A DNA stretch of 46,042 nt from Coprinus comatus (GCA_034638255.1 JAWPGT010000131.1:1-46042), one strand, 5' to 3'. Counted from the stretch's first letter, positions 1 through 11,733 are shown. Notes: generated from the letters alone by a model not told the origin. Numbers and translations: made by a program.

Positions 1-1317
1 TTGTTCTTGTAGTTTAATACTGCAAAATACTTTGGCATTGCAGATAAAACGTTTGAGAGTGTTCATGGTTGACCGTTACGGTTGATGGGAAAAATCTAGT
101 GACGCCAACATTGCCTGCATGGGTCCCCTATTTGTATCTGATGACAAACAAAATGTGAATTAGATATATACTCAAATACCAATCCAAAAATCCATTACAA
201 GATTCAGTTCCATAGCTGCCGCCGTCGCACTTGAACGTTTTTCTCGGTGTTGCCCCATCGCTGTTTGTCGTGACCATCTGTGACCTGGTGGCGCGATCGA
301 AGACTCCTCGCAGCCTCACATGCGGGTGATGGCACTGGTGGTAATAATATTTATCTGGCTTCCAAACAACAATATTCACCAAAGGTCAAGAAACGGAAAA
401 CAAATGCCAATAGGTCATCTACTAGTACAACAAAAGTACACAACTAAAAAACTCAAATGCAATGAAAACAGTCACAATGAGTTTGTTGGAACAGCAATTC
501 TAACCCTCTCATAACACGATCACCCTGAAAATCCTTACCAACAATTATAGTGATAGTTGGACAGAATAATACTGACTGGGCAAGGTCCTGAGAGGTTTAA
601 GAATACCAATGCAACATGACCTGCAATGTGGTGGATTTTCTAGAAGCGAATAGGTTGGTGCATGCGCCGAAAGTGAAAAGAACGACTAACTGTATTTGAA
701 CTTTTGTGGTGTATACATTCTTGACTTTGTAGAAGAAATTCGTGCATTGATGTTTTTCGTTTCTGTTTTATGATTGAGGCGAGTATGAATGATGCTTGTA
801 CGATTACTGCAAAAATGTATAAGTATAATGAATGGATAGAAAACCTTGAAAATACATACCTTTTCACGAAATTGGGCTAAATTTTCAAAGAAAAATGAAA
901 CAAAGGGAATAAAATAATGAGGAACATACAGAGAGGAAGAGGAAGAGAAACAGAAGAAGAGGGAAATAGAGATAACGATAAATACATAGTAACTTGGACG
1001 AGAAAAGAGAGAGAAAGGAGAAGAGAAAGATCGAGAGAAAGATAAACAAATGAAAGAATGTAGGAAAATAAATAAAAGGAATAAAAAATAAGAGATCGTC
1101 AGGTCGTTAAAAAGACATAGAAACTACGCAACCTGACGTCAATGACTAGTCTTGTAGGAAGTGAGGCAGTAACTCACAATAGAGAAAATAGAAAATCTGT
1201 GAAAAATGGAGATATAATGCATGTTGTAACACGTTTCATGTTCCTCTAAATGTTCAACAAATATACGTTAGAATAAATCCCGAGGTTTAAGTCAAAAGGG
1301 GGCGTGGACATACGCAA
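1..1317. other. Intergenic, no gene seen; purine-rich tract
   Basis: No ORF here resembles a protein, and no splice-linked exons were found on either strand. About 890-1090 is a low-complexity purine-rich run (GAGAAAGAG-like) on the + strand. The 3' end of the repeat-protein gene on the minus strand begins at 1318, so part of this stretch is probably its 3' UTR or terminator region. Confidence 0.6.
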
Positions 1318-3515
1318 TTACAATTGAGGATCTAGAGGGCTGCAACTCCTATGCGAGTCAAATGGTTCAAAGCATCCCGGCATATCCTGTAATGTGGAGG
1401 TACCCGATAGTTCTCCAGAACCCTGAATAAAAATGAATGAAGCCACGAAGAGGACAACAATAATGGCGAGATAGGGTGCAAAGAGTTGTAGCAGAAGATC
1501 GAAGCTGAAGTTGAAAGCAATTTCATCTTCTGATATGAATTTGGAGTCAGGAGTAATATGTGGAGGAGCAGGTGCGGATAAGGGAAGGGAAAGCGGAGAT
1601 ATGTAAACCCAAGAAACAAAATTTGCCTCATTAGTCAACTCATCCTCGGTTAGGTGAATATCATTGTTGGTCATTTTGATAACGGTGTAGAAATTGGTCG
1701 CAATGGCACGGGATGGCATCCTTTGAACTTCTCTGGGTCCTCGAACGATAAGAGCCAGATTACTTGAAATAGTATTAGCATGTAATAAAATGTGGCTTCG
1801 TGGAATATGCTCACCTGTTTACCGTCCCATCATCATCCTCTTCCTCAAGAATTCTGGCCAATATGAAGGTTAAAGTCCTACGCCGCTCGAGGTCATGGGG
1901 ATTATATGTGGCACGATGCGTCCGGTTTAACTCTCTGGATCCTCGCACAACAAGTGTCATAGCACTTCAAGTTGTTAGAATTGGGGCCATGATATGCAGA
2001 TTCGAAGAGCACTCACTTGTTTGCGTTCTCACCATGGCGCTCATTGTTGATAATAAGAGTTGAAACGATTGCCTCCTGTTTCTCTGAGACATTTCCTACA
2101 TGTGTGGTATGACGAGGGATCCTTTGAAGTTGCCTGGATCCTCGTAAAATAAGAGCCATAGAGCTGATAGTCTTTGTCAAATTTTCGATTCTCGAGGATA
2201 ATAGTCTGCTACTCACCTTGGATGGTTCTCTTCTGCTTTCTCCTCCTGTCGTTCCTCCTTCTTAGCCTCATGCATAACGACAGAACCGCTTTGCAAGATC
2301 TCGGTAGCATAATGTTCGACGCGATCTCCCTTGAGAGTCTTGTCTGGATCATAATCGGAGAACTTTGGCCGTGACTTCTCTTCCCCCAATACACTCTTCA
2401 ACCCCTCCAAACAACTTTGTCCCTTCATAATGACCTTCTCCCTCACAGCTACCCCATGAATGTCATCTTCATGAACCGAAACACGTATCCAGATTTCAGG
2501 AATTGGGAAGTAGACATTGCAAGGTCCACAATTCAACGCCAACGTCTGGAAATAATCACCTTTCTCCTCGAGGCCCTCGTCAACTCCATCACCTCCTTTA
2601 CAGCTCTTCAACATGTCTGCGTCATAATCAGAGACCATGATCCAAATATCGGGAATCGGAAAATGTACATCGAACAATTGAAAGTCAGATGTGGAGAAAT
2701 CGGAGCGAGATGATGATTGGGACATGCATTCTCCTTTTTCATTCGCATCATCACATTCAAGCCACAACTTCCTCCCATTGATGACGCGAGGGAGTACATC
2801 ATCCCCTTTGTTGTCCGTTCTATACACTTGGTGTGTCTGATCCTGATCAAAAGTCGAAGACGAGGCAGATGTTGACAAGTGAGACGAAGTCGTAGTTTCA
2901 TCATCAAGTCCATCCTCTACAGAGTCAATCATCTTTTCATCCAATTCTACACAACACTCATTCTTCATAGTCTCTAGACCCTTCCCACATGTCCAAGGAT
3001 TGTGCCACATATCTTCATCGAAATCAGAGCTGGCTTCACCATGTACCAAACTCTCACACACTGCACAATCCCATATATGTCCCTCATCATCATTCACATT
3101 CTCGATTGGCTTTGTTTTGATGATGACAATGGGGGGAATGGAGGGGAATAGACCAAGGATGTCAATTGTTGAGAGTGTGGTACCATATTTGTTGTCATCA
3201 TTGTTGACTTCATTATGAGTGGAGACAAAAGATCTGGATGAAGAGATCGCGTTGATGCCAGGGTCAAGGAGGAGATACTCTTTAAGGGGAGCTGTGTCTT
3301 GACCAAATGCCTCTCGAGAATGTTCTGTGATAGCTGTACCTGCATCCTCCACAACACAAACATCTTCCAACTTATTCTTATCCACGTCCTTCATAACCTC
3401 TTCCTTCCTCAAATCTTCCTCATACACAGAAACACGAATCCAAATCCTTGGAACAGGGAAATAATAATTGCAAGGTCCTGAGTTCAATGTCAAAGTGTCC
3501 TTCTCTAAGAAACCA
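1318..3515 (-). CDS. 3' part of a transposon-split repeat/membrane protein gene
   Basis: I do not recognise the family. On the minus strand coding runs 3515-2217, 2163-2017, 1964-1815 and 1762-1318 with introns of 53, 52 and 52 nt, all GTGAGT/C...AG. The upstream end has no start codon; it stops at the end of the transposon at 3516, and the 5' part lies at 10199-11733. The large exon has three FP[IV]PxIWI motifs followed by V-S-x-[YH]-[ED]-x-D (first near 3460, then two near 2660-2470) and one ILGLFPSIPP-like motif. The next three exons are diverged copies of a segment with L-[IV]-[LV]-R-G-[SP]-R. The last exon has a hydrophobic segment of about 20 residues (around 1430-1490), a likely membrane anchor, and a short C-terminal tail. 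The rest is acidic and Ser-rich. No function is proposed. Confidence 0.7.
3514..3515. other. Target-site duplication, left copy (CA)
   Basis: The dinucleotide CA directly precedes the left transposon end at 3516, and CA directly follows the right end (10199-10200). Dropping one copy rejoins the flanking reading frame exactly. A 2-bp duplication alone would be weak evidence; the restored frame supports it. Confidence 0.65.
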
Positions 3516-3542
3516 CATCAGGAAAACCGGAGATTGGTAATT
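3516..3542 (+). repeat. Left terminal inverted repeat of the transposon
   Basis: Starts CATCAGGAAAA and ends AATT at 3542. It pairs with the right end (10198-10172 on the minus strand): the first 11 bases are identical and 21 of 27 match overall. Confidence 0.75.
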
Positions 3543-3823
3543 ACATGTTTTTCATTCCCAATGTCAATACATTATTGTCACTTAGCCCAATTATACCCTA
3601 TTATGCATAATGATATATAATATCACACCATTCAATTCGGGCCTATATATTTATATTGGATTATCAGTACTGGAATACACATTTATACCTAGATGAAAGG
3701 TAGATATTGCATACAGACATCGCTGCCATCGGAAAACCTCACACTACTCTCATACGCTCATACTACACATTGTGACGTTGCACAATTTGTATGGTAACTG
3801 TGAGCTAGATACATAAAACAATA

Positions 3824-6800
3824 TTATTTAAGTAGTAACTGGTATAAATGGCGGTCAGTAAAGGAATTCACATAGAAATACTTTGCTTTATCGAGGATAT
3901 TACGAGGTGTCCAGTTGGCAGGCGCAACTGGTCCGAAATAAGGGAATAAATGTACACTACGAGCAATCGAGCTGATTGGTACAATACTTCCAATTGGTGT
4001 TGTACTACCTCGATCATATTGGAGGGAGACTTTATACATTTGATGTTGTTGTTCTGGCTGACGAGAAAAGTTGGTATACCATTCAATGTAGGCCAGGTGC
4101 TTTGGTGCGTCATCACAGCTGAAAACAATCTTTTGCACTGAAGGAGGCATTGCAAATACAACGCGAACTCGCCCAACGCGTAAACCTAGTAGTTTTAAAA
4201 ACAGATTAGAGTCAAAATGTAATGATGATATATTATAACATACTCTGTACTCCGGTAGTATTGTCCTTTGTATGTACAAGGACAGTATCAAACCGACCTG
4301 TAGCAGGATTCGCGTGAATTGAATCAATAGTTGACTCAATTTCTGTAAACGGCTCCACAGAGGTCCACTTGATGCGATGCCAGGTCCAAAAATTGCTTAG
4401 AGGCATCTGGACACCCCATATAGCCCGCTCTACTTGTGCTGGTGTAAAATCTGGGTAGTGAGAGAGGATAATAAAGCGAGATAATGCCTCGCGAAAGAAT
4501 GCTGCACCATGCTTGGTGATGACATCATCCATGGAGACCTTCCGAGCACTTGGTCGTTGTGCTAGTTTTAGATTCCGAGGGTGAGGGAAAAGTGCGAGTG
4601 GTGACTTCGGATCATACAGTGATGGTACTAGAAGTGATTGTTTACTTGAAAGAGACCATTGGATAAACTGTTCATGTCGAAGAACTTTCTCCTTTCGCTC
4701 GAGCCAAGATGTCATTTGGAGAAATTCGTTTTTGCGGTTTGAGGCCCGATAAGCATCCTTTGTGAAATCAATATGTAATCGCTCGGTATATTCAGTGTTA
4801 AAGTTATCGGTGGTTCCGAAGAGTTTGATTTTATCAGCATAATGTGCTAGGAAATGTAATTTGGGCAGTCTGTTAAACCCCTTCCGAATCCCAAGTTTGA
4901 CAAATATGTTCTTGTTTTGATGGAAAGTAATGAGAGAATTTTGGAGCTGCTGGAGTGATGTGTCGGTATGCATGGGATATTGTGCTAAATATAGGAAATC
5001 AAGGAGAGATCGCACACAATTGACAAGTTGAACAGGTGAATTCCCATCTGGTAATTGAAGATCAACAATGAGACCTAGCAGAATCCGTGACATTTGATCA
5101 TGCTCTTTACCAGAGATATGGGAGAGTGAAGTGATTCCTTTGGAGAAATGTCGAATATTATGGTTCAAAGGCAGTCGACGGCATCGGGCATCAATTTCGA
5201 GAGTTCCAAATGCTTTAATAAGCCACGCAACGAGATGTTTGATCATTCCTTGATAGAGTTGGTGTAATATATCTGGTGTGATTGATTGATATATATTTGT
5301 GTAGGGCAAGTCTCGCCAGAAAGGTTGTACCACTGGCTTGATACGAGATTCTTTGCAGGTCTTCAAAAATCCAGCTGGGTCAACGTCAAATGAGTCTAGA
5401 ATGTTGAGCACATGACCTAGATTACGAAGATTGTTGAATGGTTGACTTTGGTAAGTGCTACCATCTTCAGTCACTGTTAGGTTTTTCCCAGATATCTCCT
5501 TATCTTATCCATCTTTCCTAATCACTCCACTTATCTTATCCTGATGTTCTGGACTCTTTCATAATGTTCTTTTCCCTTATTATGTTACTTACATATTCCC
5601 TTTGTGTGCTGGCAAGGGTCCTTATTGTTCTCCCCTTTTGGTTGTTCTTTGTTCTGGTAGATATATAAGTCCCTCATGTCTTAGCCAAACCATCCAATCA
5701 ATTCCCTTCTTTCTGTGTCTGTGTCTGTGTCTGAGCTTTACTCTCTCTCATTACTCCTCACATTCTCTTCACTACTCTCTACCATTCTGACAGTCACGTC
5801 CAAGTCCTCTCCTTCACTTTCCGCCTCATCCTCATCATCACTCTCTTCCATCTTTTTATCTGGACAGGTAGCACAGTCACCTGTATACACGCAGCATGTT
5901 AACACCTGCTCCGGATAATCTCCAACAAATGAAGCCAAAATCGGGTGCATCTTCCGGAGTACGCCATCTGCGGTTGCCATCGTGATACCAATTGCACCAA
6001 ATTCAACCAAGGGCTTGAAAATTTGATTCATACAAGAGTGGTAGAGGTTTGCCAACATTCGCCTTCTTGCTGTTTTGTTGGTGACTGACTCTAGTCGAGT
6101 AGTAGGAAGGTACCCTAACAAAACATAGGCTCGAGCTGATGGTTTCCGACGGATTTCTTTTGGTATGTTCCCTATTGTCATGTACACTGGATAGGCTGAT
6201 TTATTCCGAAATAGAGTTAACTGGGTCTTGTCAGTGGAGATGATTAATGGAATGATACATCTGCCTGGTGAGTCTTTGTCAAGTGCTTTCTAGTGAATCA
6301 TAGTTGTTTTAACAAATGATTTAACAGGTATATAATAACTCTTACCTGTGTTGCCCACCACCACTTTGATGTATACATATCATGATATACACGAGTTTGA
6401 TGTGATTCATCAACATAGTGCTTTTCCGGATAAAAATGCATATACGGTGAAAGATTTGAGTCTTTCAACAGGCCTTGAAGACATTCAATAACATTGCGGA
6501 AGTATACATCACATACTTCCTCCCCAATCATCACTTCATGTCGAATAAATTGTGGACGCCCAGGAAGCTTGGTATCAAGAATTTTATCCAACTCATGTGA
6601 ATTTCGATATGATAATCCGAGCTTTGTAGAAACCTATATGATTGTTTTGTAAGCCAAAGTGATATAATTTATAGGATTGAAAACTTACGTTTTCAATGTT
6701 CATTAGTTCAGTAAATGCAGTAGAGCTTGGACCATGAAGCTTTGCCCATTTCGCAATCTCCCAATCAATTTTGGATATGAATGGTGCGTAGATATTTTCG

Positions 6801-7518
6801 GCTTCTACTTTAGATCCCAATGGAATTGCCTTCTGATACTCTTGCTCCGAATTGATAGGTGTAACACGAAATGATTGTTGATTGCTACTAGTCAGATATT
6901 GCTGAACGTAGTGTGGAATGGGTTTGAATTGAGGTTCGGAAGGTATAAAAGATGTAGGTGGTAAGGGATCTGCAAGATTAGGTACGCCATTGCCCATTGT
7001 AATTCTTGTATCATTCTCGATACTGATATCAGGTCGGTCAGGTTCAAGCATAGTAGATGTTTCATCGTCATCATCATCACTGTCTAGTTCATCCGAACTA
7101 TCCTCCAATACCTTATTATCATCATGGCCATTACTCTCACTATCTTCGGCATCATCACCACCCATATCAGTTGCAACAGCTTCAAGGTTGGTCACCATTC
7201 GTTTATTGTCTTCAATAATTTGAATATACTCTTCATGAAAGGGCGCTGCAGAATCAATATCCATAGCACTAGTATGATCTTGTATATCAACTAAATCAAA
7301 ACACCAGGTCAGTTTTCTGTCACTATCGAAAGGGCAATCAAGTTGATAGAAAATATTTAAGACTCACAATTAGCCTGTTTTCCAATATCATAGTGATCTT
7401 TCCTATCCCTGGCCCGATTTTCATTCCACCATCGTACACAGCGTGAGTTTTGATCTGATCGCATATGGCTCCACCATCCTCTACACTGGAGTGTCATTCC
7501 ACATGCAGGACATTTCAT
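3824..7518 (-). CDS. Plavaka-family transposase
   Basis: Transposase of the Plavaka group (CACTA-related, common in Agaricomycetes). Exons on the minus strand: 7518-7368 (short N-terminal Cys/His finger, MKCPACGMTL), 7290-6689 (acidic linker), 6633-6346, 6289 to about 5800, about 5474-4244, and 4185-3824. Family hallmarks are the segments IIPLIISTDKTQLTLFRNK, YPVYMTIGNIPKEIRRKPS, PFWRDLPYTNIYQSITPD, LHQLYQGMIKHL, TTDNFNTEYTERLHIDFTKD and, at the C-terminus, HLAYIEWYTNF. The join across about 5800-5475 is not resolved: the upstream frame runs through an acidic stretch to a stop at 5738, and the next conserved exon resumes at 5474, so a long intron or an insertion is possible. The family call is firm; the exact gene model is not. 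Confidence 0.85.
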
Positions 7519-7777
7519 TGTTAGAAAAGGTTAGGAAAGCTCTTAGAAAGAGGTAGAAGGTAAGCTGTACAATTTCAAATTGTCTGTATTCTAGATTATT
7601 CTCGGCTAATGTCTACATTCCATATCACCTGTGACATGATAGGATAACAACTTGTCACGACCTGAGCTCTGGCCTTTTAAATGGCTACGTGGCACATCCA
7701 GTTGTTGACCTTGAACGATACTCATCCCCTTCTCTAAGCTCTCAACCACCCCATCACCCTTGACTCAATTCTCTATT
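7519..7777. promoter_or_regulatory. Shared bidirectional promoter region inside the transposon
   Basis: The 259 bp between the two divergent start codons (transposase at 7518, DUF6532 at 7778) are the only room for both promoters. I see no clear TATA box. The role is inferred from gene arrangement alone. Confidence 0.4.
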
Positions 7778-9823
7778 ATGCCAGCAAGTAAGAAGACAAC
7801 ACGCTCAAGTTCCCGAACACAAGTTTCTATTCAACCAACCCCAACTCGCAAGCATGCAAGATCATCATCAAATGATCAACAATTGGAAGTCAGCTCAAAG
7901 CGTTCTCGTAGTATGTATATTTCACACACATATATATATTGTTACTTATATATCATACAATTACTCAGAGAGCAAAAAGACTACCAAAGTAGTCAAAAGT
8001 CACCGGAAACAAGCACCTCCAATCGCTGAAGAAAGTGATTCCTCTGATCATGATGATGATGCTCAGCATTCACGTTCGGTAGGATTGGAGCATGATTTAG
8101 TTCAGATAACAGATAAGGGTAGTAATAGTGATACTGCTTCCTCTGTTGTTGAAAGTGAAGATACTGGATCGGAAGATGAAATGGTCAGCTCAGATCAAGT
8201 ACGATCTACATTTGCTGCAGAGGTATGTTACAATTTTACTTTTTGCATTATAGCCTCCTGATGTTATATAACACCATTTATTATTATAGATGGTTCATGT
8301 TGGTGAACACTCTCAGTCTGTCTCACAAGAAGTCAATCATCAGTTGAATACCAACTCTAGGGTATGTAAAATTATATTCGACATAATTTAATTTAATTTA
8401 ATTTTTAATTATATATATATTTAGTGTTCAAATTCACGCGCTCAGAGGCAACAACTTGAGGTACGTCACTTCCGACTTGACTTGGAACTTTTTATCTAAC
8501 TAATTTCACTTGATCTTATTATTTCGCACTGCACAGCTCCCTCAGTGGTCACTTGCTAATGCAACTAATACCAATCCTCCTGAACAACAAACATCTACCA
8601 CCATTGATCAGGCATGTAACTTATATTCAACCTGATATATCCATAATGATTATTTTCTATGTAGCCCCTTTGGCCAGGACTATCCATCAACAATGGCTGG
8701 CCTGTGGAAGCCCATTACGTTCCTGCTAGCAATGGCAAGCGCCTCATTGGACTAACTGCACAGCCAAGCCGACTTCGCAAAATTATAAAGCTTGGAATAC
8801 GGACTGCTCTGGAGGTTGCTATTGTTGAGGGCTTCTTTACAGTTGATGACGTGGAGCATACAAGATTACGTAATATGCTAGCTGATCTTGCAACTACCGA
8901 AGAACTCCATGATCTTGCTCACCGATTTCGAACTGATAATGAATTTGCTCTACAAGTTGCTCGTGTGGTGAGTCATCATATTCTATCTTGAAAATACATA
9001 GTAACTGAAAGTACATTGTCAGATCAACCATCGTCTTTCAGTACAACGAAGTGATGCTAAGTCTGCTGTCTCAAACCTTACTGGTGCATACTATGGACTT
9101 GATAAAGCCCGCACTCCTGAAGAGTGTCGTAAATTAGTGGAAAGTTTACTTGATGATACATATGCATTTATCTTTCCCAAGGTATGTTATATAACTCATA
9201 ATATTTAATGATATGGTCTAATTCATGATTTCTTTTGATAGGATGATGGTATTGTCCAACGTAAAAAGCCCTACCAGCATCCCTGCATCTTATATGGAAT
9301 TAAGTCATTTTTATTTGGCGGAACACGTACCTCAATAGGTACACGGTATCCCCATCTCTTTGCATCTTCTATTAGGCAAGCCTCAATGGAGCATGAGGTC
9401 CCTGCTTCAGTTGTTGCACTGATGTCTACTGCAGTACGTCCTTATACTCTCAGTCAAGGACATAATTAAATAGTTCCGCTTTTTAGGTACAAGCCTCAAT
9501 TAAGGACTGGGCCACTGGAGTCTACTGACGGACTGAGTTTGTGGCTGATCTGATGGAGGATATGTTTACTGGACACTTCGAATTTTTACAGGAGTTAAAA
9601 CGAACCAGTGTAACCAAGTACCACACTCTACTTCACCAAATATATTGTAGGTGCAGGTGCGTGTTCTAAATCATCTTTTTTGTTCTTGTACTCAACTACT
9701 AATATATTTTTCCTTTATGCTAGTCCAACTGTTATTGTATCAGCCTCGTCGATTGCACGGAGTATCAAGGCAGCAGTTGAATTAGATGAACTTGAAGATA
9801 CTACACACACACTTGCTGAATGA
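7778..9823 (+). pseudogene. DUF6532 protein with in-frame stop
   Basis: Ten exons join in consistent phase: 7778-7910, 7969-8222, 8290-8361, 8425-8460, 8537-8611, 8665-8967, 9023-9181, 9242-9433, 9487-9656, 9724-9823 (498 codons). The N-terminal third is basic then acidic and Ser-rich. The C-terminal half matches my memory of the basidiomycete family DUF6532: a central LTGAYYGLDKARTPEECRKL region, then KKPYQHPCILYGIKSFLFG, PHLFASSIRQASMEHEVPAS and ALMSTAVQASIKDWATGVY. Codon 422 is TGA (9526-9528) where the frame continues as RTEFVADLMEDMF, so the predicted product loses about 76 residues. A single C-to-T change in CGA (Arg) would explain it. Intron 5 (8612-8664) starts with GC. The function of DUF6532 is not known to me; its place inside the transposon suggests an element-encoded accessory protein. 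Confidence 0.75.
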
Positions 9824-9968
9824 TCTACTTATAGTACATGTTCGAAGTTTTATATACAATAAATACACAGAAGTTTACTTTTTTAAATGTTGAAATGAAC
9901 TTAATCTAACCTCAAATATATATGACTTGATCTTCATTTATCGTTCAAGAGAAATAGATTTACAATAA

Positions 9969-9980
9969 AAGTGACAATAA
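9969..9980 (-). repeat. 12-bp subterminal inverted repeat partner
   Basis: AAGTGACAATAA here is the exact reverse complement of TTATTGTCACTT at 3572-3583 near the other end of the transposon. Subterminal repeats are common transposase-binding sites in CACTA-like elements, but in AT-rich DNA a chance match is possible. Confidence 0.35.
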
Positions 9981-10171
9981 AATATGTATAACAAACCAGT
10001 TTTAGTCGTAATTTAGGTTTCTTTTAGTGTTGAATTATACAAAAATATCACGATCGTTACATGACTAGTTTAAGATTGACACAATTATCCTCATTATAAC
10101 AAATTGGTATATTTATGAACATTTATCTTAAATTCGGCTATCATTGTCATAATGTCATGTCATTTCTGTTT

Positions 10172-10198
10172 AATTGTACATCTCCCATTTTCCTGATG
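10172..10198 (-). repeat. Right terminal inverted repeat of the transposon
   Basis: Read on the minus strand it begins CATCAGGAAAA and ends AATT, matching the left end at 3516-3542. It is followed on the + strand by the CA duplication at 10199-10200. Confidence 0.75.
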
Positions 10199-11733
10199 CA
10201 CCCTCTCTCTCCTTCATAATCTTAGCATCCACGGCTTTAATCTTATCTTCATCGTAGTCGGAAACCACAATCCAGATACCAGGGATGGGGAAGTAGATAT
10301 CGCATGCTTTGACGTCGATTGTTGAGAAATGTGAATAGGATGAAGATTCCGAGACGTGATCTTCATCCTCTTTCGAGTCACCACCACTCTCCTGTTCATA
10401 CCATGCCTTTGATTTAGTGTTCTCAGTGTTCTGTACGTTGGTTTCATCAGCATCCTTGGGAACTACTTGTTCTTCGACGACGGGAACATCGGCGTTGGAT
10501 ATGGTGATTGGTTCGACTTCATCCTTCTCCTCACACTCTCCTGAATCCTTGCAGATCTCCTTGATATCGTTATCCTTGTTGATGAGCTTGATATTTGGAG
10601 TGAAAAATCGAGGCACGATAGGAAAGAGATCAAGAATATCACCAAGATCGCCATCTTGTGTCCCATCGCTAGACCAACTCTGATTGCATTGATTACCCTC
10701 ATCATAAATATCGTCATCATCATCCTCAGCGTTCTTTCCAACATCCTTGCTCAGAACAATGCTTGGAGGAATCTGGAGTGTAGGGAATTGGTCAAGAATC
10801 GATTTAAGATTGCCGTCATCGTCACTAGAGGTGGATGATTCGGTACCGGAAAAGGACTTGTCCTCTACATTAACAGTTGTGGGTGGAATATCTTCTGGTA
10901 CAAGGACCTCCTGGGTATCGTCCACATTGTTTACTTTTCTATTGGCATCATTGATCTCATCCTTAGAATCTTCCACTGTATAAAAGCTTGATGAAGAGGA
11001 TTCAGGTTCACCAACGGCATCGAAGGGCTTATTCTTCAGATTCGATGTTTTAGGAAGGGCTATTGAGGGTGGAGCATAAGTTGATTATGATGATAGAGAA
11101 TCGTTAAATCAATCTCTACCTTTCATGTGTTGGATCCATGCTGCTCGAACACGTGCAATGCCAGAGAGCCTGTCTTTCTTGTAGTAGTGATAGAGCACTG
11201 TCCAGAGAATGTCAACCTTTACTAAGGAAAATAATAATGTAGGAACTTACTGAACAAACGTTTTGCCTTCTCACTTTCATGTTCCTTCTTCTTCCTCCTA
11301 AAAGCGGCAGCACATCCGTTGTCCTCATCTTCCCATTCATCCTCCCCTTTGTCCGAGAGGCTGACAGGAACAAGAGGCTCCAAGACTGCGATACCAGTCT
11401 CGTCTTGTTTCTTGGCTTTCTTTCGGAAAAGTTCTATTTCATAAACTCATTAGTTCCCAAGTACCACTTGAAGGAGAACGAGCACCTACTGAGCAGTACC
11501 TTCCCCTTCTTGATGATCTCCATTTCTCTAATCTTCTTCAGACCCTCGATGTCAACCACATGCACATCCTTGTTTTCTTTTTGAGTCTTCTCAGAGACAT
11601 CGAAAGAAACGCGTGGATTCAAGGGATCGTCTTTGACCTTGACCTTGACCTTGAACTCAGAGGCGGCGAGCTCACCCGGAGGTCCAGATCCAGAATCGAG
11701 TGTATCGTCGATGTTTGGCTCGACGGTAGCCAT
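10199..11733 (-). CDS. 5' part of the transposon-split repeat protein gene
   Basis: Start codon at 11733 (protein begins MATVEPNIDD). Exons on the minus strand: 11733-11490, 11433-11251, 11197-11120, and 11059 into the transposon at 10198; introns are 56, 53 and 60 nt with good GT-AG ends. The third exon encodes a short basic Tyr/Arg-rich stretch (LYHYYKKDRL). The fourth has two ILD[QL]FP motifs and one FPIPGIWIVVSDYDED motif, the same motifs as in the 3' part at 1318-3515. In the present sequence the frame enters the transposon and stops at 10170-10172 after nine foreign codons. With the transposon removed, exon 4 becomes 2,158 nt and the whole seven-exon frame is 3,405 nt (1,134 codons plus stop). 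Family unknown. Confidence 0.75.

Larger units (their letters stand above)
3516..10198. mobile_element. Plavaka-type DNA transposon, 6,683 bp, with DUF6532 cargo
   Basis: Both ends read CATCAGGAAAA going inward (3516 on +, 10198 on -). Identity is 21 of 27 over the first 27 bases, and further patchy similarity follows (an ACATTAT...TAGCCxAATT block about 40-75 bases in). CA flanks both sides. Inside lie a Plavaka transposase gene on the minus strand (7518-3824) and a DUF6532 gene on the plus strand (7778-9823), divergent from a 259-bp shared promoter region. The element sits in a coding exon of the minus-strand repeat-protein gene. Autonomy is doubtful: the DUF6532 gene has an in-frame stop and one transposase stretch is unexplained. 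Confidence 0.8.
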
